From assembly GCF_932294415.1 (NCBI RefSeq), contig NC_065535.1, positions 92,458,862-92,522,861 on the forward strand: 64,000 bases of DNA, read 5' to 3'. Shown in pieces: positions 11,171-23,943 of the stretch (positions within the stretch are counted from its first letter, which is position 1; each line of letters begins with the position of its first letter). This DNA is from Quercus robur. Its lineage: Eukaryota > Streptophyta > Magnoliopsida > Fagales > Fagaceae. Under the pieces are notes generated by a model. It did no database searches. It was given only the letters and a program-made list of their open reading frames with translations, and was not told the origin of the DNA. The translations under genes were made by a program, and so were the position numbers.

Positions 11171-13156
11171 TCAGCTGAACTGTGCTTTAGTTTTAATAGG
11201 ATCTCTTCTCTTAACCCTTTTCTTCATCATCTCAGCCCACCTCGCAAAAACATTGGAGACTTCAAACTTACCAGCAAACTTCATCTTCTGAGCCAACTCC
11301 ACAAGTATGTCTGGTTTCCCAGCTCTGGAAAAATCAGCTGCAAACTTGTTGTAATCGAGTTGAGGTGCTTTCATTCCTTTTTCTATCATTTGCTCCAAAT
11401 ATTTACAAGCCTCTCCTGATCTACCTTGACTTATGAGCCCTCCAATGAAAACTGTATAGGAATTATCATCAGGGCAACAACCCTTCTGGATCATCTCATT
11501 CCAAACTGCACAACCCATTTCGTAGTTTCTTGTTTGAAAGTAGGATTTCATTATCATGTTATAAGTGTGGATTGATGGTTCAATGCCATCGTTAATCATC
11601 TTCTTATATATCCTCACCGCATCATCAGGCATCCGTCGACTTGTCATCAATTTAATCAAGGCGTTGTACGTGCGCCCATCAGGAGGGCAACCTTTTTCGT
11701 TCATCTCCTTCAGCAATCCATATACCATGTCCATATTCTTCTGGTTACCAAACCCTGTGATCAAACACGTGTAAACCGCAGCATCTGCTTGGCATCCAGA
11801 TTCAATCATTTCATCAAAATATTCAACCGCTTCTCTCATCTTTGCTTGCTTGCATAATTCCCGAATCAAAATTGTATAGCTTCGAACATTGGGCGAAGGA
11901 CCCTTCTCCTTCATGACTTCAAACAACTTGACCACATCAGACCTCTTCCTACACCTCAACAACCCTTCAAGCATAATATTATGTGCAACTATATCAGGCT
12001 TAAATCCCTTGTCAATCATCTCATTCCACACCCTCCCTGCTTCCATCAAATTCTTCACTCTGCACCAACCATTAAGCAGTACTGTATAAGTTTGCAAATT
12101 ATGTGTAAACCTATCTTTCAACTTCTCAAAAAGTGCCTGCGCTTCTTTACCAAGCTTTGCCCTCCCAAGAGTGTCAAGCAAGCAATTAATCGTATCAACA
12201 CCCACTTTAAATTTATACTTCTTCATCAACTCAAATATTCCAACAGCTTTCTTCCTTTCCTTCCCAGCAGCAAAAGCTTTAATCGCAATCATAAAAGTTT
12301 CCATTGTCAAAAGCCCTTTCTCGCCTATCTCTTCAAGCATTGATACCATGGACTCAAACTGTCTCGTCTTCCCTAATATATTCATCATAGCATTATAAGT
12401 CCTAGAATCATGAGCAAACCCTGGGTTCTGCCCTGCCCAACAAAAGAACCGAAAGGCCGGTTTTCGAGCATGTTTGAACCGTTCCAACACATCCACAACC
12501 AAATCATGTGACAAATCAACCCCACATTCATTGAGAACCGCCTCCATGTTCCTATCTAATGCAAACAATTCATCAATCAACTTGCATACCCTCTCGACCT
12601 CATTCGGGTCTGCACCCGACTTAACTCCAACACTTTCATTACAATCCCCATCACCACTATCATCATCTCCACTCTCATTATCAGCATCAGAATCAGTACC
12701 ACCATCTGTGACACTACCAAACCCCCTATAACTCAAAGCCAGCATCTTTCCTTGTAAATCAATAATGGGCATTATTGAAATTTTAGAATTTATGACCCTA
12801 GAGTTTACAACCAACATTTTTCCACGTGAACCAATAATGGGCAATCGTTTTTCAATTCCAAGATGAAAACTTGTAGAGCTGGAAATCAATAACCTTTCTT
12901 GTATATTAGAGAATGAAGTGGGGTTTGGCAAAAGAAATGGAACTTGACAATGAGAATGATAGAGACTATAATGAGGAGGAGAATGAAGCATAGGAGACAG
13001 GGACATAGGGCTACAACTAGGAAGTCGAACTTGCTCTCTGAGACGTCGTTTTTGAATGGTGAAGTAGTGGTGGCCATTGAGATTGAGGTAGTAGTGAGGG
13101 TAGTAATGAGTAAGAAAGAGAGAGACTTTGGTGGGTTTTCTTAGAGAGAGAGACAT
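11171..13156 (-). CDS. P-class pentatricopeptide repeat protein
   Basis: Single-exon gene of 661 codons, the usual intron-free form of plant PPR genes. The N-terminus (about residues 1-60) is rich in Ser, Arg, Leu and His with almost no acids, as in organelle transit peptides, probably mitochondrial. A strongly acidic Asp/Ser/Gly stretch follows at about residues 150-180. From roughly residue 225 on there are ten or more ~35-residue repeats with the P-type spacing, for example TYNAMMNILGKTRQFESMV, SYTILIRELCKQAKMREAV and TYNALIKLMTSRRMPDDAV. No E or DYW extension follows, so RNA editing catalysis is not expected. The C-terminus is basic (KKRVKRRDPIKTKAQFS). It resembles the Arabidopsis At3g62470/At5g14820 group. 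PPR proteins bind organellar RNA; the target cannot be read from sequence here. The gene appears intact. Confidence 0.96.
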   Translation of the reverse strand: MSLSLRKPTKVSLFLTHYYPHYYLNLNGHHYFTIQKRRLREQVRLPSCSPMSLSPMLHSPPHYSLYHSHCQVPFLLPNPTSFSNIQERLLISSSTSFHLGIEKRLPIIGSRGKMLVVNSRVINSKISIMPIIDLQGKMLALSYRGFGSVTDGGTDSDADNESGDDDSGDGDCNESVGVKSGADPNEVERVCKLIDELFALDRNMEAVLNECGVDLSHDLVVDVLERFKHARKPAFRFFCWAGQNPGFAHDSRTYNAMMNILGKTRQFESMVSMLEEIGEKGLLTMETFMIAIKAFAAGKERKKAVGIFELMKKYKFKVGVDTINCLLDTLGRAKLGKEAQALFEKLKDRFTHNLQTYTVLLNGWCRVKNLMEAGRVWNEMIDKGFKPDIVAHNIMLEGLLRCRKRSDVVKLFEVMKEKGPSPNVRSYTILIRELCKQAKMREAVEYFDEMIESGCQADAAVYTCLITGFGNQKNMDMVYGLLKEMNEKGCPPDGRTYNALIKLMTSRRMPDDAVRIYKKMINDGIEPSIHTYNMIMKSYFQTRNYEMGCAVWNEMIQKGCCPDDNSYTVFIGGLISQGRSGEACKYLEQMIEKGMKAPQLDYNKFAADFSRAGKPDILVELAQKMKFAGKFEVSNVFARWAEMMKKRVKRRDPIKTKAQFS

Positions 13157-13309
13157 TGGGTCGCCGCTCGCAATGTATGAGACATGGGATTTGAGAGTTG
13201 AGAGTGGAAGTGTTGGTTGAGGACTTTAGTCGAACAGATGGTGTGCACTGTGAATGGAGACTTGTTATGCTCTTCCTGTTGATCCAAAGCCACACTCTGC
13301 TCCAAATCG

Positions 13310-13450
13310 ATGTTGGGTATGTGCTCGGCCTTGCGCTCCTTGGCGGAGAAGCTCTCGCCGGAGCTCAACCTGGAGATTGACACGATCGCCTCCGCATACT
13401 TTGGCGGAGGTGGCGATGATTGGGATTGCTGTTTGAATTCGGCAGTGTGA
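13310..13450 (+). other. Short GC-rich open frame divergent from the PPR gene
   Basis: An ATG at 13310 opens 46 codons reading MLGMCSALRSLAEKLSPEL, then an acidic part and YFGGGGDDWDCC, ending with TGA at 13448-13450. Base composition is clearly richer in G and C than the surroundings and the residues look protein-like. It lies head to head with the PPR gene in its likely 5' leader or promoter. I do not recognise it. It may be the first exon of a lost or unannotated plus-strand gene, or chance in a GC-rich leader. Confidence 0.25.
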
Positions 13451-14099
13451 AAACTGAAAAGGAGGAAAAAGAAATCTGAGGAGGGACCAAAATGAAGGAA
13501 TAGAAAAGGGAGGGGAAATTGTGTAAATCAGTATTATTTTTAAAAATATATATTTATTAGATAAAAATAAATAGCAAACTTTTTTAAATATTGAAATTAA
13601 TAGAAAATTACAATTCAAAAATTTATTTAAATATAAAATTTAATTTTTTATATTTAAAAAAATGACAGAAAAATAGGACTTGTGAATTTGATCTTTTAAG
13701 TAATTAATTACTTCAAGTTTTTTGGTGTGAATTCTAATAAGTATTATTATTTACTAAAAAAAGTTTAAAAATAACAGACTTAAAAGTCTATAAATAAAAG
13801 TGCAAAATGAAACAAAAATATAGTTATTTGAAATTACTCCTATTAACATTTTTTTTAAAAGAGAGTTTCAATCTATATAACATTAAAAAAAAAAAAAAAA
13901 AAAAAAAAGATTGAAATAAAACCATATCGTTTAGTATTTTTTTTCTAAAAAATTTTTGGATTTTCACAGCTTTTATCAATTTTTTGTTATTATAAATTTG
14001 TTATTCTTTTCATACCAACTTGAAATTTTGTACATTTTGCTAGTTTGATGCAAGATGCTATGATAACTATGCTATCACTTATAACTAATTAAACAATGA
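13451..14099. other. AT-rich intergenic sequence
   Basis: No gene is seen. It includes a long poly-A at 13887-13908 and a short word AAGAGAGTTTCAATCTAT at 13859, which matches the tail of the SINE-like family found at 35.4 kb. Confidence 0.5.
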
Positions 14100-15480
14100 G
14101 ATGACCGTTGATTTGGCATGGAAGTGGGTAGATTTCAAGGTGCTGACACAACAACCTTGCCTTTAGTTGTCATGTTAACTTAATAGTTGAAACACACTAA
14201 ACAAAAAAAGGAAAATGACTCAATTCAAGTGTGCATAACTTGTCATTTTTTCCGTGATCTTCTTAATTACATTAGTCATGACATTTGGATTTCACAACAT
14301 TTAATGCACCTTACCTACCTTCTCTCTTTCTAAGGCAATTAACATTTTACTAGTGATGTGTTGTAACACCAGAGAAATAGTTTGGCATGTAGGGGAGTAG
14401 GTTTTTAAGGTGGCAAACATGCAGTTGATCAGCTTGAAACACACTCATTAAGAAAATTGGCTCCATTCAATTAAGTGTGCATGACTTGTCCCTTTTCTTT
14501 TAAGAAGGTAGGTGTGCATAACTTGTCATTTTCTTCTTGATCTTCTCAATTATATTAGCCATGACATTTGAATTCCACAAAATTTAATACGTCTTACCTA
14601 CCTTCTCTCTTTTTAAGGCAATCAACATTTCACTAATGATGTGTCTAACATTAGAGAAATGGTTTGGAATGTAAGGGAGTAGTTTTTTGAGATGGCAGAC
14701 ATGCATTTGGTCAGTGTGACAGCTTGAAATACATTCATCAAGGAAATTGGCTCCATTCGATTAAGTGCGCATGACTTGTCCCTTTTCTTTCAAGAAGATA
14801 AGTGTGCATAACTTGTCATTTTCTTCTCAATCTTCTCAATTACATTAGCCATGACATTTGAATTTCACAACATTTAATAGGTCTTACCTACCTTCTCTCT
14901 TTTTAAGGCAATTAACGTTCCACTAATGATGTGTCACAACACTAGAGAAATGGTTTGGAATGTAAGGGAGTAGGTTTTTGAAGTGGCAGACATGCATTTG
15001 GTCAGTGTGTCAACTTGAAACACATTCATCAAGGAAATTGGCTCCATTCGAGTAAGTGTGCATGACTTGTCCCTTTTCTTTCAAGAAGGTAGGTGCGCAT
15101 AACTTATCATTTTCTTCTCAATTTTCTCAATTACATTAGCCATGACATTTGAATTCCACAACATTTAATGCATCTTACCTACCTTCTCTCTTTTTAAGGC
15201 AATTAACGTTTCACTAGTGATGTGTCATAACACTAGAGAAATGGTTTGGAATATAAGGGGGTAGGTTTTTGAGGTGGCAGACATGCATTTGGTCAGTATG
15301 TCAGCTTGAAACACATTCATCAAGGCTCCATTCGATTAAGTGTGCATAACTTATCCTTTTTTTATCTTTTGATATTTTAAATCACATAAGCCATGATAGG
15401 TTAGATTGCACATTTTATGTACCTTACTTACCTTCTCTCTTTCCAAGATAATTAACATTAAACTAGTGATGTTGCATGAC
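14100..15480. repeat. Tandem array, ~290-bp unit, about five copies
   Basis: The word TTACCTACCTTCTCTCTTT or a close form recurs at about 14311, 14594, 14884, 15175 and 15424, giving spacings of 283, 290, 291 and 249 bp. Each unit also carries GTGTGCATAACTTGTCATTTT, ACATTAGCCATGACATTTG and a CACTAG(A)GAAATGGTTTGGAATGTAAG segment. The middle units are the most alike and the outer ones decay, as expected from unequal exchange. No open frame is preserved across units. Confidence 0.9.
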
Positions 15481-16452
15481 AATGTTCTCTAATGTAAAAA
15501 CAATCCCAAACAACTACAGGATAAGTTTGGTACATTATTATTTTAACTCACTTTTATGTTATGAAGTTATTCTTGTTATGTTAACTCAAAAATATTTATC
15601 ATCACTTATTTCTAAGGAATAAACTCTTCCATACCATTTGTAATTTCATTTCAAACACATATCATGTTATTTCATTAGTTGGAGGAAACACAAAGGTCAA
15701 TGGCGACCCATTGGCAGCAAGAGTTTCGAACTCAACTCCCTCAACAATATAGGTTCCAACACAAAAGGACAACACATATGCTAGCCACAAAAAGATCCCA
15801 ACAATATCTTTGGAGGGAAAGGAAAGCAAATAAAATTGCCTCAAACAAGAACCTAATTTCCTAAGTAATCTTGCAATTTTCCATTACATATCCCTTAAGA
15901 TATCCAAGATCCAAACTGAGCCAAAAGCCTTTACCTTCAAAAAACAAAACAAGGAAACACAGAAGTTCAGAAAATACATTCTTCTACCCATAGAAGCTTT
16001 TGATTTTATTTCTTTCAAATTGAAAATTTTTTATCACTTCATCCAACAAGAGTGCAAATCATAACTATTAACCATCTGCTCATGACCATGAGAAAAAGCA
16101 TAGAACATTTATTTTTTGGGTAAAATGTCATCACTAGATTCATTACCACACAACAAAGCAGAAATAAATCATAATAACCCCAAGGGTAGTACAATCAACT
16201 GGGAATCACGCTTCATGAAGCAGACTTCACTACTTTGAATCATCCCCTCCCTCTTACCTTTAGATCAAAACTTACTTAAAAGAAGGAAAATACAAGGCAA
16301 AAATAATAGTAAAGAACTAGCAAGCTCATTCTTTTTTGGTATAACATTCCCCAAAAAACTACAATTGAGCCAAAAACCAAAAGAAAAGCTATAGACCCAC
16401 ATACTCCCATTGCTTTCTGATTCTGAGTTCACCACACTCCAATGAATGGAAG
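15481..16452. other. Intergenic sequence and SGS3 3' flank
   Basis: No further gene is seen. The part nearest 16452 should hold the SGS3 3' untranslated region. Overlapping open frames at 15662-15864 on both strands lack any recognisable motif. Confidence 0.4.
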
Positions 16453-19400
16453 CTATTGGCTGTTTGTTCCTAATGATGATGAGGGGGCATACTTCTCCAT
16501 TAGCTGGGTTATTTCAGTTTCATACTTCTTCTCCAGCTCAACCTCTTCCTTCCAGTACCTCTGCCTTAGCTTTCGCTTCATGTATTCATGATCTCTATCC
16601 AGCTTATCCCTCTCATCTACAAATTGTTCCATCTCTTTGTCCTGGAACTGTATGAATCTAGCAATTTCCTGCTGCCTATTGGCAAAAAAACATTTCCAAA
16701 TATTAAAAATCCATATGACTTAATTGTCAACAACTAAGTCTCACTTACCAAGTTAGTCAAGTTTTTGTAAATAAGTATCAGGCAATGTCATTGAGCTACA
16801 AGGTTATTGGCTCTTTGGCCTGGGTGACGAATTGGAACCTTTTGGTAATGTAAGGCTTAAGGAAACCTAAGGTACTTAACAGATCAAAACTTCAATTATC
16901 TTTTAGGATACCAGTTAGCTGTAGAGAAGGTCAGACTTTTTTTTTTGGGGAGAAGCGCGAAGGGGGGGGGGGGGGGTTAGGTCTAGGTAAGACATTGTTA
17001 CCTAATTCTTAGATCCTCTATCTTAGATGAATTTGTCATCTTCACTTTCTCTCGCTCCTGCTGTTGTAATTGCTCAAAACTATCTTCCTTTGCATCTATA
17101 GCTTGTTGAATAGCTTTGATTTGATCCTTAAAAAATTGTTCTTGGGCATCCATCTAGAAAAGAACACAATACATATTCAACATCAGTGAGGGAAAAATCA
17201 AATGGACAACCAAATATACTCTTTAATGAAGAACAATGAATGCTCTAACACAAAAGTTGATGCAACATAAAATAGCAAAAATAATTGTGGGAAACAAATG
17301 TAATAGGGAAAAAATAAACATAGGAATCAACAACTAGAGTTACTTGGAATCAGACCTGGCAAGAAAAAGGAATCAAAATCTAGGAATCAACACTTGCTTG
17401 GAATCAATAACGAGTCATCAAAAAAAATTCCAACACAAATTGTATTGATCAAGCATATAATCACAATACTAAACTTTGGGGCCTTTAAATAGAAGTCAAA
17501 AGTTTTTTTTTATTTAAATTTTATTGATAATTCGATCGTTACAACAATGGAGGAGTGCGGATTTGAACCATAGTTCTCCTTATAAAGGAGAGCAAGAAAT
17601 GCCACTAAATTACAAAGTTCATAACAATAGGGATCCAAATTACATCAAAGAAGGAACTAACTTTTTAACCAAATAAGGGAAGGAAACAAAATCTGAACCA
17701 AGTAAGAAAGGTAATAACTCTGAAAAAATTACATAAAAACAAATAAAAAAATTAAATTCCTAAATTAAAGAAGTTCATTAAATCAATCAAGCCCAACTGG
17801 CAGTGGGCCTCCATCATCCAGCAATGGATTGGGGCCTATATTTTCTGTTTGCATTACTCCTCACCATGATAGTAACCCTTATAAAGATGAGATCACAACC
17901 ATCAATTCAATTAATCTAATTCTTCTAAATCTGCCTACTTTGAGTCACATGACTAATTAAAAAGTTATGAAATTTATTAGTGGTCACATGGCTCATTCAA
18001 ATCTAACATGAAGACCTTCTCCCCTCTCCCTATGTGTGTGTGTCTTAAAAATATTTAGTATTCTCAAAAAAAAAAAAAAAAAAAAAATTATCACTTTGAT
18101 CCTCCATTACCTTACCTTACAAAAAATATTGCCTAAACACACCTGCATAGAGACCATCATACAAAGAACAACCAAACCCAGGTTTTCACCCACTCAAAAC
18201 ATTAGGTCCAGATGAACCTGGCAAAGGCAATTTATTGGAAATCTTAGATGACTTTTATACTCAAATGCTAATTGCCTCACTTCATCTTCCCTCCCACTTC
18301 CTCAAGGTGTCCATTCTACTGTTAACACACCCTATCCAAACCGGTACTCTGTCTCTAATCATTCTGTTACAAGGGTCATGAAGTCCACCCCCAAAAAACA
18401 TACATACTATGCTAACTCATTCAATAATATTTTTCTACCATGATGCATGGACATTCAAACAAGAGGCAGAAATTAAGAAATATGAAGATTCATTAACAAT
18501 TCAATATAACACAAACTATGTGCTCTTCTATAATTATTTGGGATAAGAATAAAGGGAGATGTAAAAATTCTAGAACAAGTGAGTAAGCCAAAGTAAACAT
18601 ATATAGGAATATAGGATAATCAATAATTAGGAAAACAGATAGGAAAAGTGATTCAAATTAGATGGATGCCCATGTTTTAGAAGGAGAACAAACAGTTGAT
18701 GGACTGCTAAACATGTTTCTGTAGAAGCAATGCTGCCCCTGGAAAATGATCTATGCACTCTGGCTTTCCTCAGAGATATGTATCTTGTAGATTCACAAGT
18801 TTATATAAGAAAGTAGAGGTAATAATTTATAAATTGCATTTAGATACAGTAGCAAGATGGTGGGTACCATAAATTAAATTATGACATCCCCTAGGCGAAA
18901 AAAGGGCAAAGAATAATGTGAAAGTAATCTAACTTCAACAAAGTGCCTTTGAGAGAAGACATAAGGAACCCACAAGAGTGTCCAAGTCATAAAGAAATAT
19001 ATCATATGCGTGAGAATACATGAGATATGAAGAGGTTGATCCGTGGTTTTATAGGATTCAATACCTTTATAGGATTTAAAAATGTATTATAAGCATCTGA
19101 GGTTTTAAAGATTCTTTGTCTCCATAAGATTTTATTAATTCAAGCAGAAGCACCAGCAAAAGTGGCCACCTTGAATGTCCATTACCAGAAAAGTTCATCA
19201 CAGCAGTGTTAAGCAGTAAAATGTGTTGATTAAATTGAATCAACATAACATCTTCTTTCCCACACACCAAAATACTTCTAGAAATAATAAACTCCCTAAT
19301 CCAAAACATTACCTCCTCTTTGTTCTCCTCACGCTGTATTTTAATTCGCTCTCTGACAATACGATTTTCTTCTGTTGCTCTACGCAACTTCTCACTGACT

Positions 19401-21438
19401 TGAGATAGAGTAGCTGCCAGAGTTTGTGAATGCTTCTTCTCTTTAGCAACCCTTTCTTTAAACCAGGTAATCTGCTGTTTATCATCATTTATATCCTTTA
19501 TCTTGCTCTCAACCATCTCTTGGTATGATCTCATCTCAAATTTCAAGTTGGACCTACCTAAGCAATTGCACAGCTTTTTAAATACAGCATGCTTATGAGT
19601 CTATATATCCTCCAAGAATAATTTAAGATACAGTTAATTTTAGGAATAAATAAGAAAGACTAGTGAAGAAAAAAGGTCACTTGTTTTTGGAGCAAGAAAA
19701 TGTGTTTGAACATACTTTAAAATAAAAATATGCTCCCCCCCCCCCCCCTCCCTCTTTTCCACTTTTCTTTTTTGGGTGTCCTAGGAAAAAATTGAATGTG
19801 AAACTAACGCTTCCATTTGCATGTAACTTCCTACAAATTGTCATATTTGTTAAGCAAATTCCTGCTTAATAAGACAATTTTTAGACTCCCAACCTAGGAC
19901 ATACATACCAGAAATTTTTGATATAGTATAATAAACAGCAGTCTGACTCCTATGTCAACATCATTACATTATGCACCATGAAATTGGACCAAAAGAGAGA
20001 TAGAGAGAGAACCATGGGCATGTTGGTTGAAGATATCCAAGTCATCTTTCACAACCATGTAACCATAAAGTTGACGCTTCCCACCCAGACAAAAAGGGGT
20101 CTTACAACGACCCCACGCATCCCTATCTCTTCCTTGCTCTTTGAAATGTTTATGCAAACGTGCAGCCTCTAAATACCCTGATGCCGAGCTCTCAAAGATT
20201 AGCACACTGATGCCTCGGTGCCCTTTTGGACCATATGAGTGTCGAGCCTTCAATGCAGAGTACGAGCTAAAGTAATCAAGAAGCTCTTGATTTCCCATTC
20301 CGTTCCACTAAAAATTCAAATTCATAAAAGGAAAAATATTAAAAATATTGATTGAATATTAAATTCAAGAAATCAACCCTGCTCCTTTTCCAGCCACCTA
20401 ACACCCCCCCCCCCCCAAAAAAAAAAAAGAAGAAGCATATTATGGCTGCAATGCACATCAGTGATAGGAAAATTAAAGAAAGAAAAAATAGTTTAAGCAT
20501 TCATATCATAAGCATAGAGTAGAATATGACAACACCTTATTGTTGTCATCCTGCTGATATCTTGTGTTCATTATGACAACCATTGGGGGCCATACTATTT
20601 CATGATCATTAACCTTTGCATCTAGGCCTTCCCATTTACCATATGCTTCACCAGATAGTGTCAATGAAGTTCCCTTCCTTTGCAACTCCTGATCCAAGAT
20701 TTCGACAAACTTCCTGTGGAGCTTTACTCTTCTTGCCTGTTTGTTTCTGGCATGATGCATTAAGGGCTGCAGGCCTCGATACCAATCAATGGCACCAGGA
20801 GCCCCTTTGCATGCTGGGCAGTGCCACTGCCTTGAGGGTAAATTGATCTCCTCAATAGGCAGTTTATCCATAGACTCAAAGAATGTCACAAACCACTTGC
20901 TCTTCTTGAGTGTCTCATAGCTCACTTCACTTGAATCTAAATCAGAGTCATAATTTGAGAGATCATCATCACTATCACAAACAATCTCAGAGTGATCATT
21001 ATCATTCTTCTCATCATCAACACAGTAGGAGTTTGAGATGATTTCATCATTCAACAGGCCATTTTTTGAGTCACTAGATTGAGTGTGATCAGCTCCAGCA
21101 GACCAAAATGATCCTTGCTGTAGGGGTGGAGATACTACAGGTTGTTGGCCAATGTAATTATTTTGCCAAGGACCCTTAGACTGTTGGATCCATGCATTTA
21201 CTCTGTCATTGGAATTCTTAAGATCAGCATTTCGTGTCTGCATAGAATTCTGAGGAAACCAGGGTCTTGCAACACTACTTCCAGCTCTGTTATATGACTC
21301 CCGTGGGGTAACATTGCAGTCACTAGCTTTTGAATTTAGATTGATGTTTGCTATATGATGATTCAATTGATTAACCTGAGGATGAGTGCTTTTATATACA
21401 CTTGAGAGCTTGGGAAATGGGTCGGCATTATCAGCCAT
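16453..21438 (-). CDS. SGS3: SGS3-like RNA-silencing protein
   Basis: Five coding exons: 20536-21438, 20013-20307, 19313-19557, 17002-17153 and 16453-16675. All junctions are GT..AG and phases agree, giving 605 residues from the ATG at 21436-21438; Arabidopsis SGS3 is about 625. Domains in order: a low-complexity N-terminus with an acidic run (CDSDDDLSNYDSDLDSSEVS); a zf-XS zinc finger (WHCPACKGAPGAIDWY, with two later His); the XS RNA-binding fold across exons 1-2 (YGPKGHRGISVLIFESSASG); and a long coiled coil across exons 3-5. SGS3 binds and protects cleaved RNA and works with RDR6 in cytoplasmic bodies to make secondary and trans-acting siRNAs. The N-terminus lacks the usual EWEV-type segment I would expect, and the reading frame stays open upstream to a possible acceptor at 21521, so an extra 5' exon may exist. 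It may be an SGS3 paralog. An upstream Pack-MULE and a partial copy at 8.7-10.9 kb are nearby. Confidence 0.92.
17505..17625 (-). mobile_element. tRNA-like SINE fragment in SGS3 intron 4
   Basis: The complement reads AATTTAGTGGCATTTCTTGC ... ATGGTTCAAATCCGCACTCC, which has the look of a tRNA-derived head with a B-box-like GGTTCAAATCC, and ends in an A-rich tail (poly-T at 17503-17512 on the plus strand). It lies in the intron between the coiled-coil exons and does not touch splice sites. Confidence 0.45.
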
Positions 21439-23934
21439 CAAAGGATTTCCACTTGCCTTCTCTGGAACTTGTCGTTGTATGAATTCCTGTTTGTGTATAA
21501 TTGTTTCAAATACAAAATTCTGCAAATAGTTGAATATTTAAAGAAAAAAGTACATGACTGTTGCAGTCACTAGTTCAACCAAGCAAAGGCAATGTACTAA
21601 GTTTGTGATATTAGAAATATGAAATACCATATGGTTCAAGAGATGTGATTCTAATTCGTATGTACATGATAGATTATTGTTAAAGATTAACAACCTACCA
21701 AGACTACTAATTGAAAATTCCTTTATCAGCTTTTAACAAGATGCCATGGGTGAAATAGTCAATAAAGTACTCTCATTTGTTTCATTTGTCAATGCTACAC
21801 ACACTAGCAGTACTCTAATCTAAATTACTAACACACAACCTAACAGGCAAACCAATGGCCTGTGACCAATTTTAGACAATGATGACTTTGTAAATCCTTA
21901 ACATGTGAAGAAATAGAGCAGTACACTGCTGAGAAAGAACTTGTCTTCTGGAAAATAAAGGTAACTGAGCACATAAAAATCCAAGGAAAACCATGTATAT
22001 TATAAATTGAGCCGATGACTGTCATTTAAAACTTCAATCAAAATGATTATGAATTTGGGCATGACATTTGAGGTGACCTGATAGAATCAAATTTTAGATC
22101 CTAACAATTCTAGTATTAGTTTTAAAAAAGTTTTGCTGATCAAATTCCAAAAAGGAGCTATATTGAAACTTGGGATACTGATTTCACAATTTAAAGATGA
22201 AAATGACTATAGCATTATGTAGGCTAATTAGAGAAGATTGGGCAAAAAAAGAGGAAAGCTTGATGTATCAATTATCATACAAAGTTAATAGTGTAAATAA
22301 AGAATGAGATGCATCCTCCTAAATAACTAGCAGCAGATGGCTTGAGTAATTAAATTTGTGACAAACTTTGTCTGAGATGTTAAAGACTCAATTGGGACTT
22401 CAAATTTTAGTCTATTAGAATGGTGACTCAATATCATAGCCTATAAAGAACGCATATTTGTACAAGGTTGAAATGAAAATGAGATTCCTTATAATGCATT
22501 TAACAATCTAATTGCAAACAAGAGTTTCAATGCAATTAAGTTGCAGGTCACAACATTAACAAATAACATAAAATAAAGCTTAGCAATTTCTAGCATCAAG
22601 TTGTTGTGGCAAGTTAATCAACTCGTGAAGAACAGATTATACCATCTCTATCTGGGTTCAATCTAATCCCTGTTTTTTTCTTCAATGGATCAATGTATAA
22701 AAAAAGATGCAAACTTTATAAAGCAGCATTTGAAATTGCCAAACAAAGGACTGAAAATCATCAATGGGACAATGCAACCCAGAAAGAGAGAGAGAGAGAG
22801 AGAGATTAAAAGCATACCAAAGAGAAACATAAGAAATACATGTAGTGAGAGGATGTGACACTAACATTAATGCAAGCAGATGGAAAACAAAAGTTACTAT
22901 TAAAGCATTGATAGAAATTGCACACAAAGCAACTAGAACCATTCATATATCATCAAAACATTATCTACCCGTTTGAAAGCTTGCATTTCCCATTCAAGTA
23001 AACAACTTTTTCCTTCCACAAATCATGAAAGTGACATATATCATATACATATACATAGCCAAGAACAATGACACAAGTTGATGATAATGCAAATATTATA
23101 AGCATGTAGAAAGAGATTGAGAAAATGGAATAGAAGAGTGGATGATGATAATACCAATACCAATATCAATGGGTGCTAAATTGGGTATTGAATTTGAGCT
23201 GGCAGGAAAAAGAAGCAATGTGTTACGTACGTAGAGAATGGCAATTGCTTGACCGTGCAACGTACCAGGGCTCTGGCCTCTGGGGACACTACTCTATGCC
23301 AATGTTTTTTTTTATTTTTGGACCCCACAAGGATAAGGTGTTGTACGGCCCTGTACTACTGCCTCGGTTCAACGCAGAACTACACAACACACCAAAAACT
23401 AAGTTTGCTAAGGTAATTTTATTTTATATTCTTTGGTTAAATAGAATTTTGTGTTTCCCTTTTAAAAAAAAAAAATTGTGTTTGCATAAGTCAGATGAGG
23501 GATACACGTGCGACTTAAGCCCACAGCCCACCCGTGCACGTAGCCCACAACACGCGTACATGGGGCGAGGGATCAACCCTTATTTTTTAGAAACAAATAC
23601 ACGCATATAAGGGAGAGAGAATGAGATTGTAGAATTCAATCATTGGGTTTTGTAATTTGTGGGGTCACTATATATATCTTGAGAGTAGAGAGAGACTTGT
23701 TGAAAACAAGGTAAATGGGTGCACATAACAAACAAGGTCATGCATTGAAACTGATCTCAATGTCAACACAATTTACGGTCGGTTGGTTAGAAAATCTGCC
23801 GAAGACCAAAAATAAGTCACATAAGGGAAAAAAAAAATTTATCTTCCAAAGAACCACCGATAAGCCTATGACCTTATCCCCAATTGAACCTTGGACTAAT
23901 TCAAACCCTAATTATGGCCCCAACTCTCGAAAAA
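21439..23934 (-). promoter_or_regulatory. Upstream region of SGS3
   Basis: No second gene is seen. The part 21521-22315 is shared with the partial SGS3 copy and probably represents intron or 5' leader. A GA run lies at 22784-22806. The complement around 23100-23210 could be a 5' leader. No TATA box could be assigned with confidence. The left end of the Pack-MULE begins about 2.5 kb upstream of the ATG used here. Confidence 0.35.
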
Positions 23935-23943
23935 TATAAATTA

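Noticed and set aside
13141-13383. Possible overlapping upstream frame for the PPR gene
   Set aside because: The frame begins with GTG; its only internal Met is close to the end, so there is no real upstream ORF start.
14100-15480. CRISPR-like array
   Set aside because: Unit is ~290 bp without spacers and the host is a plant; it is a tandem repeat.
23173-23610. 145-codon plus-strand frame upstream of SGS3
   Set aside because: Spans a poly-A-rich stretch and has no domain. It overlaps the probable SGS3 leader and promoter.
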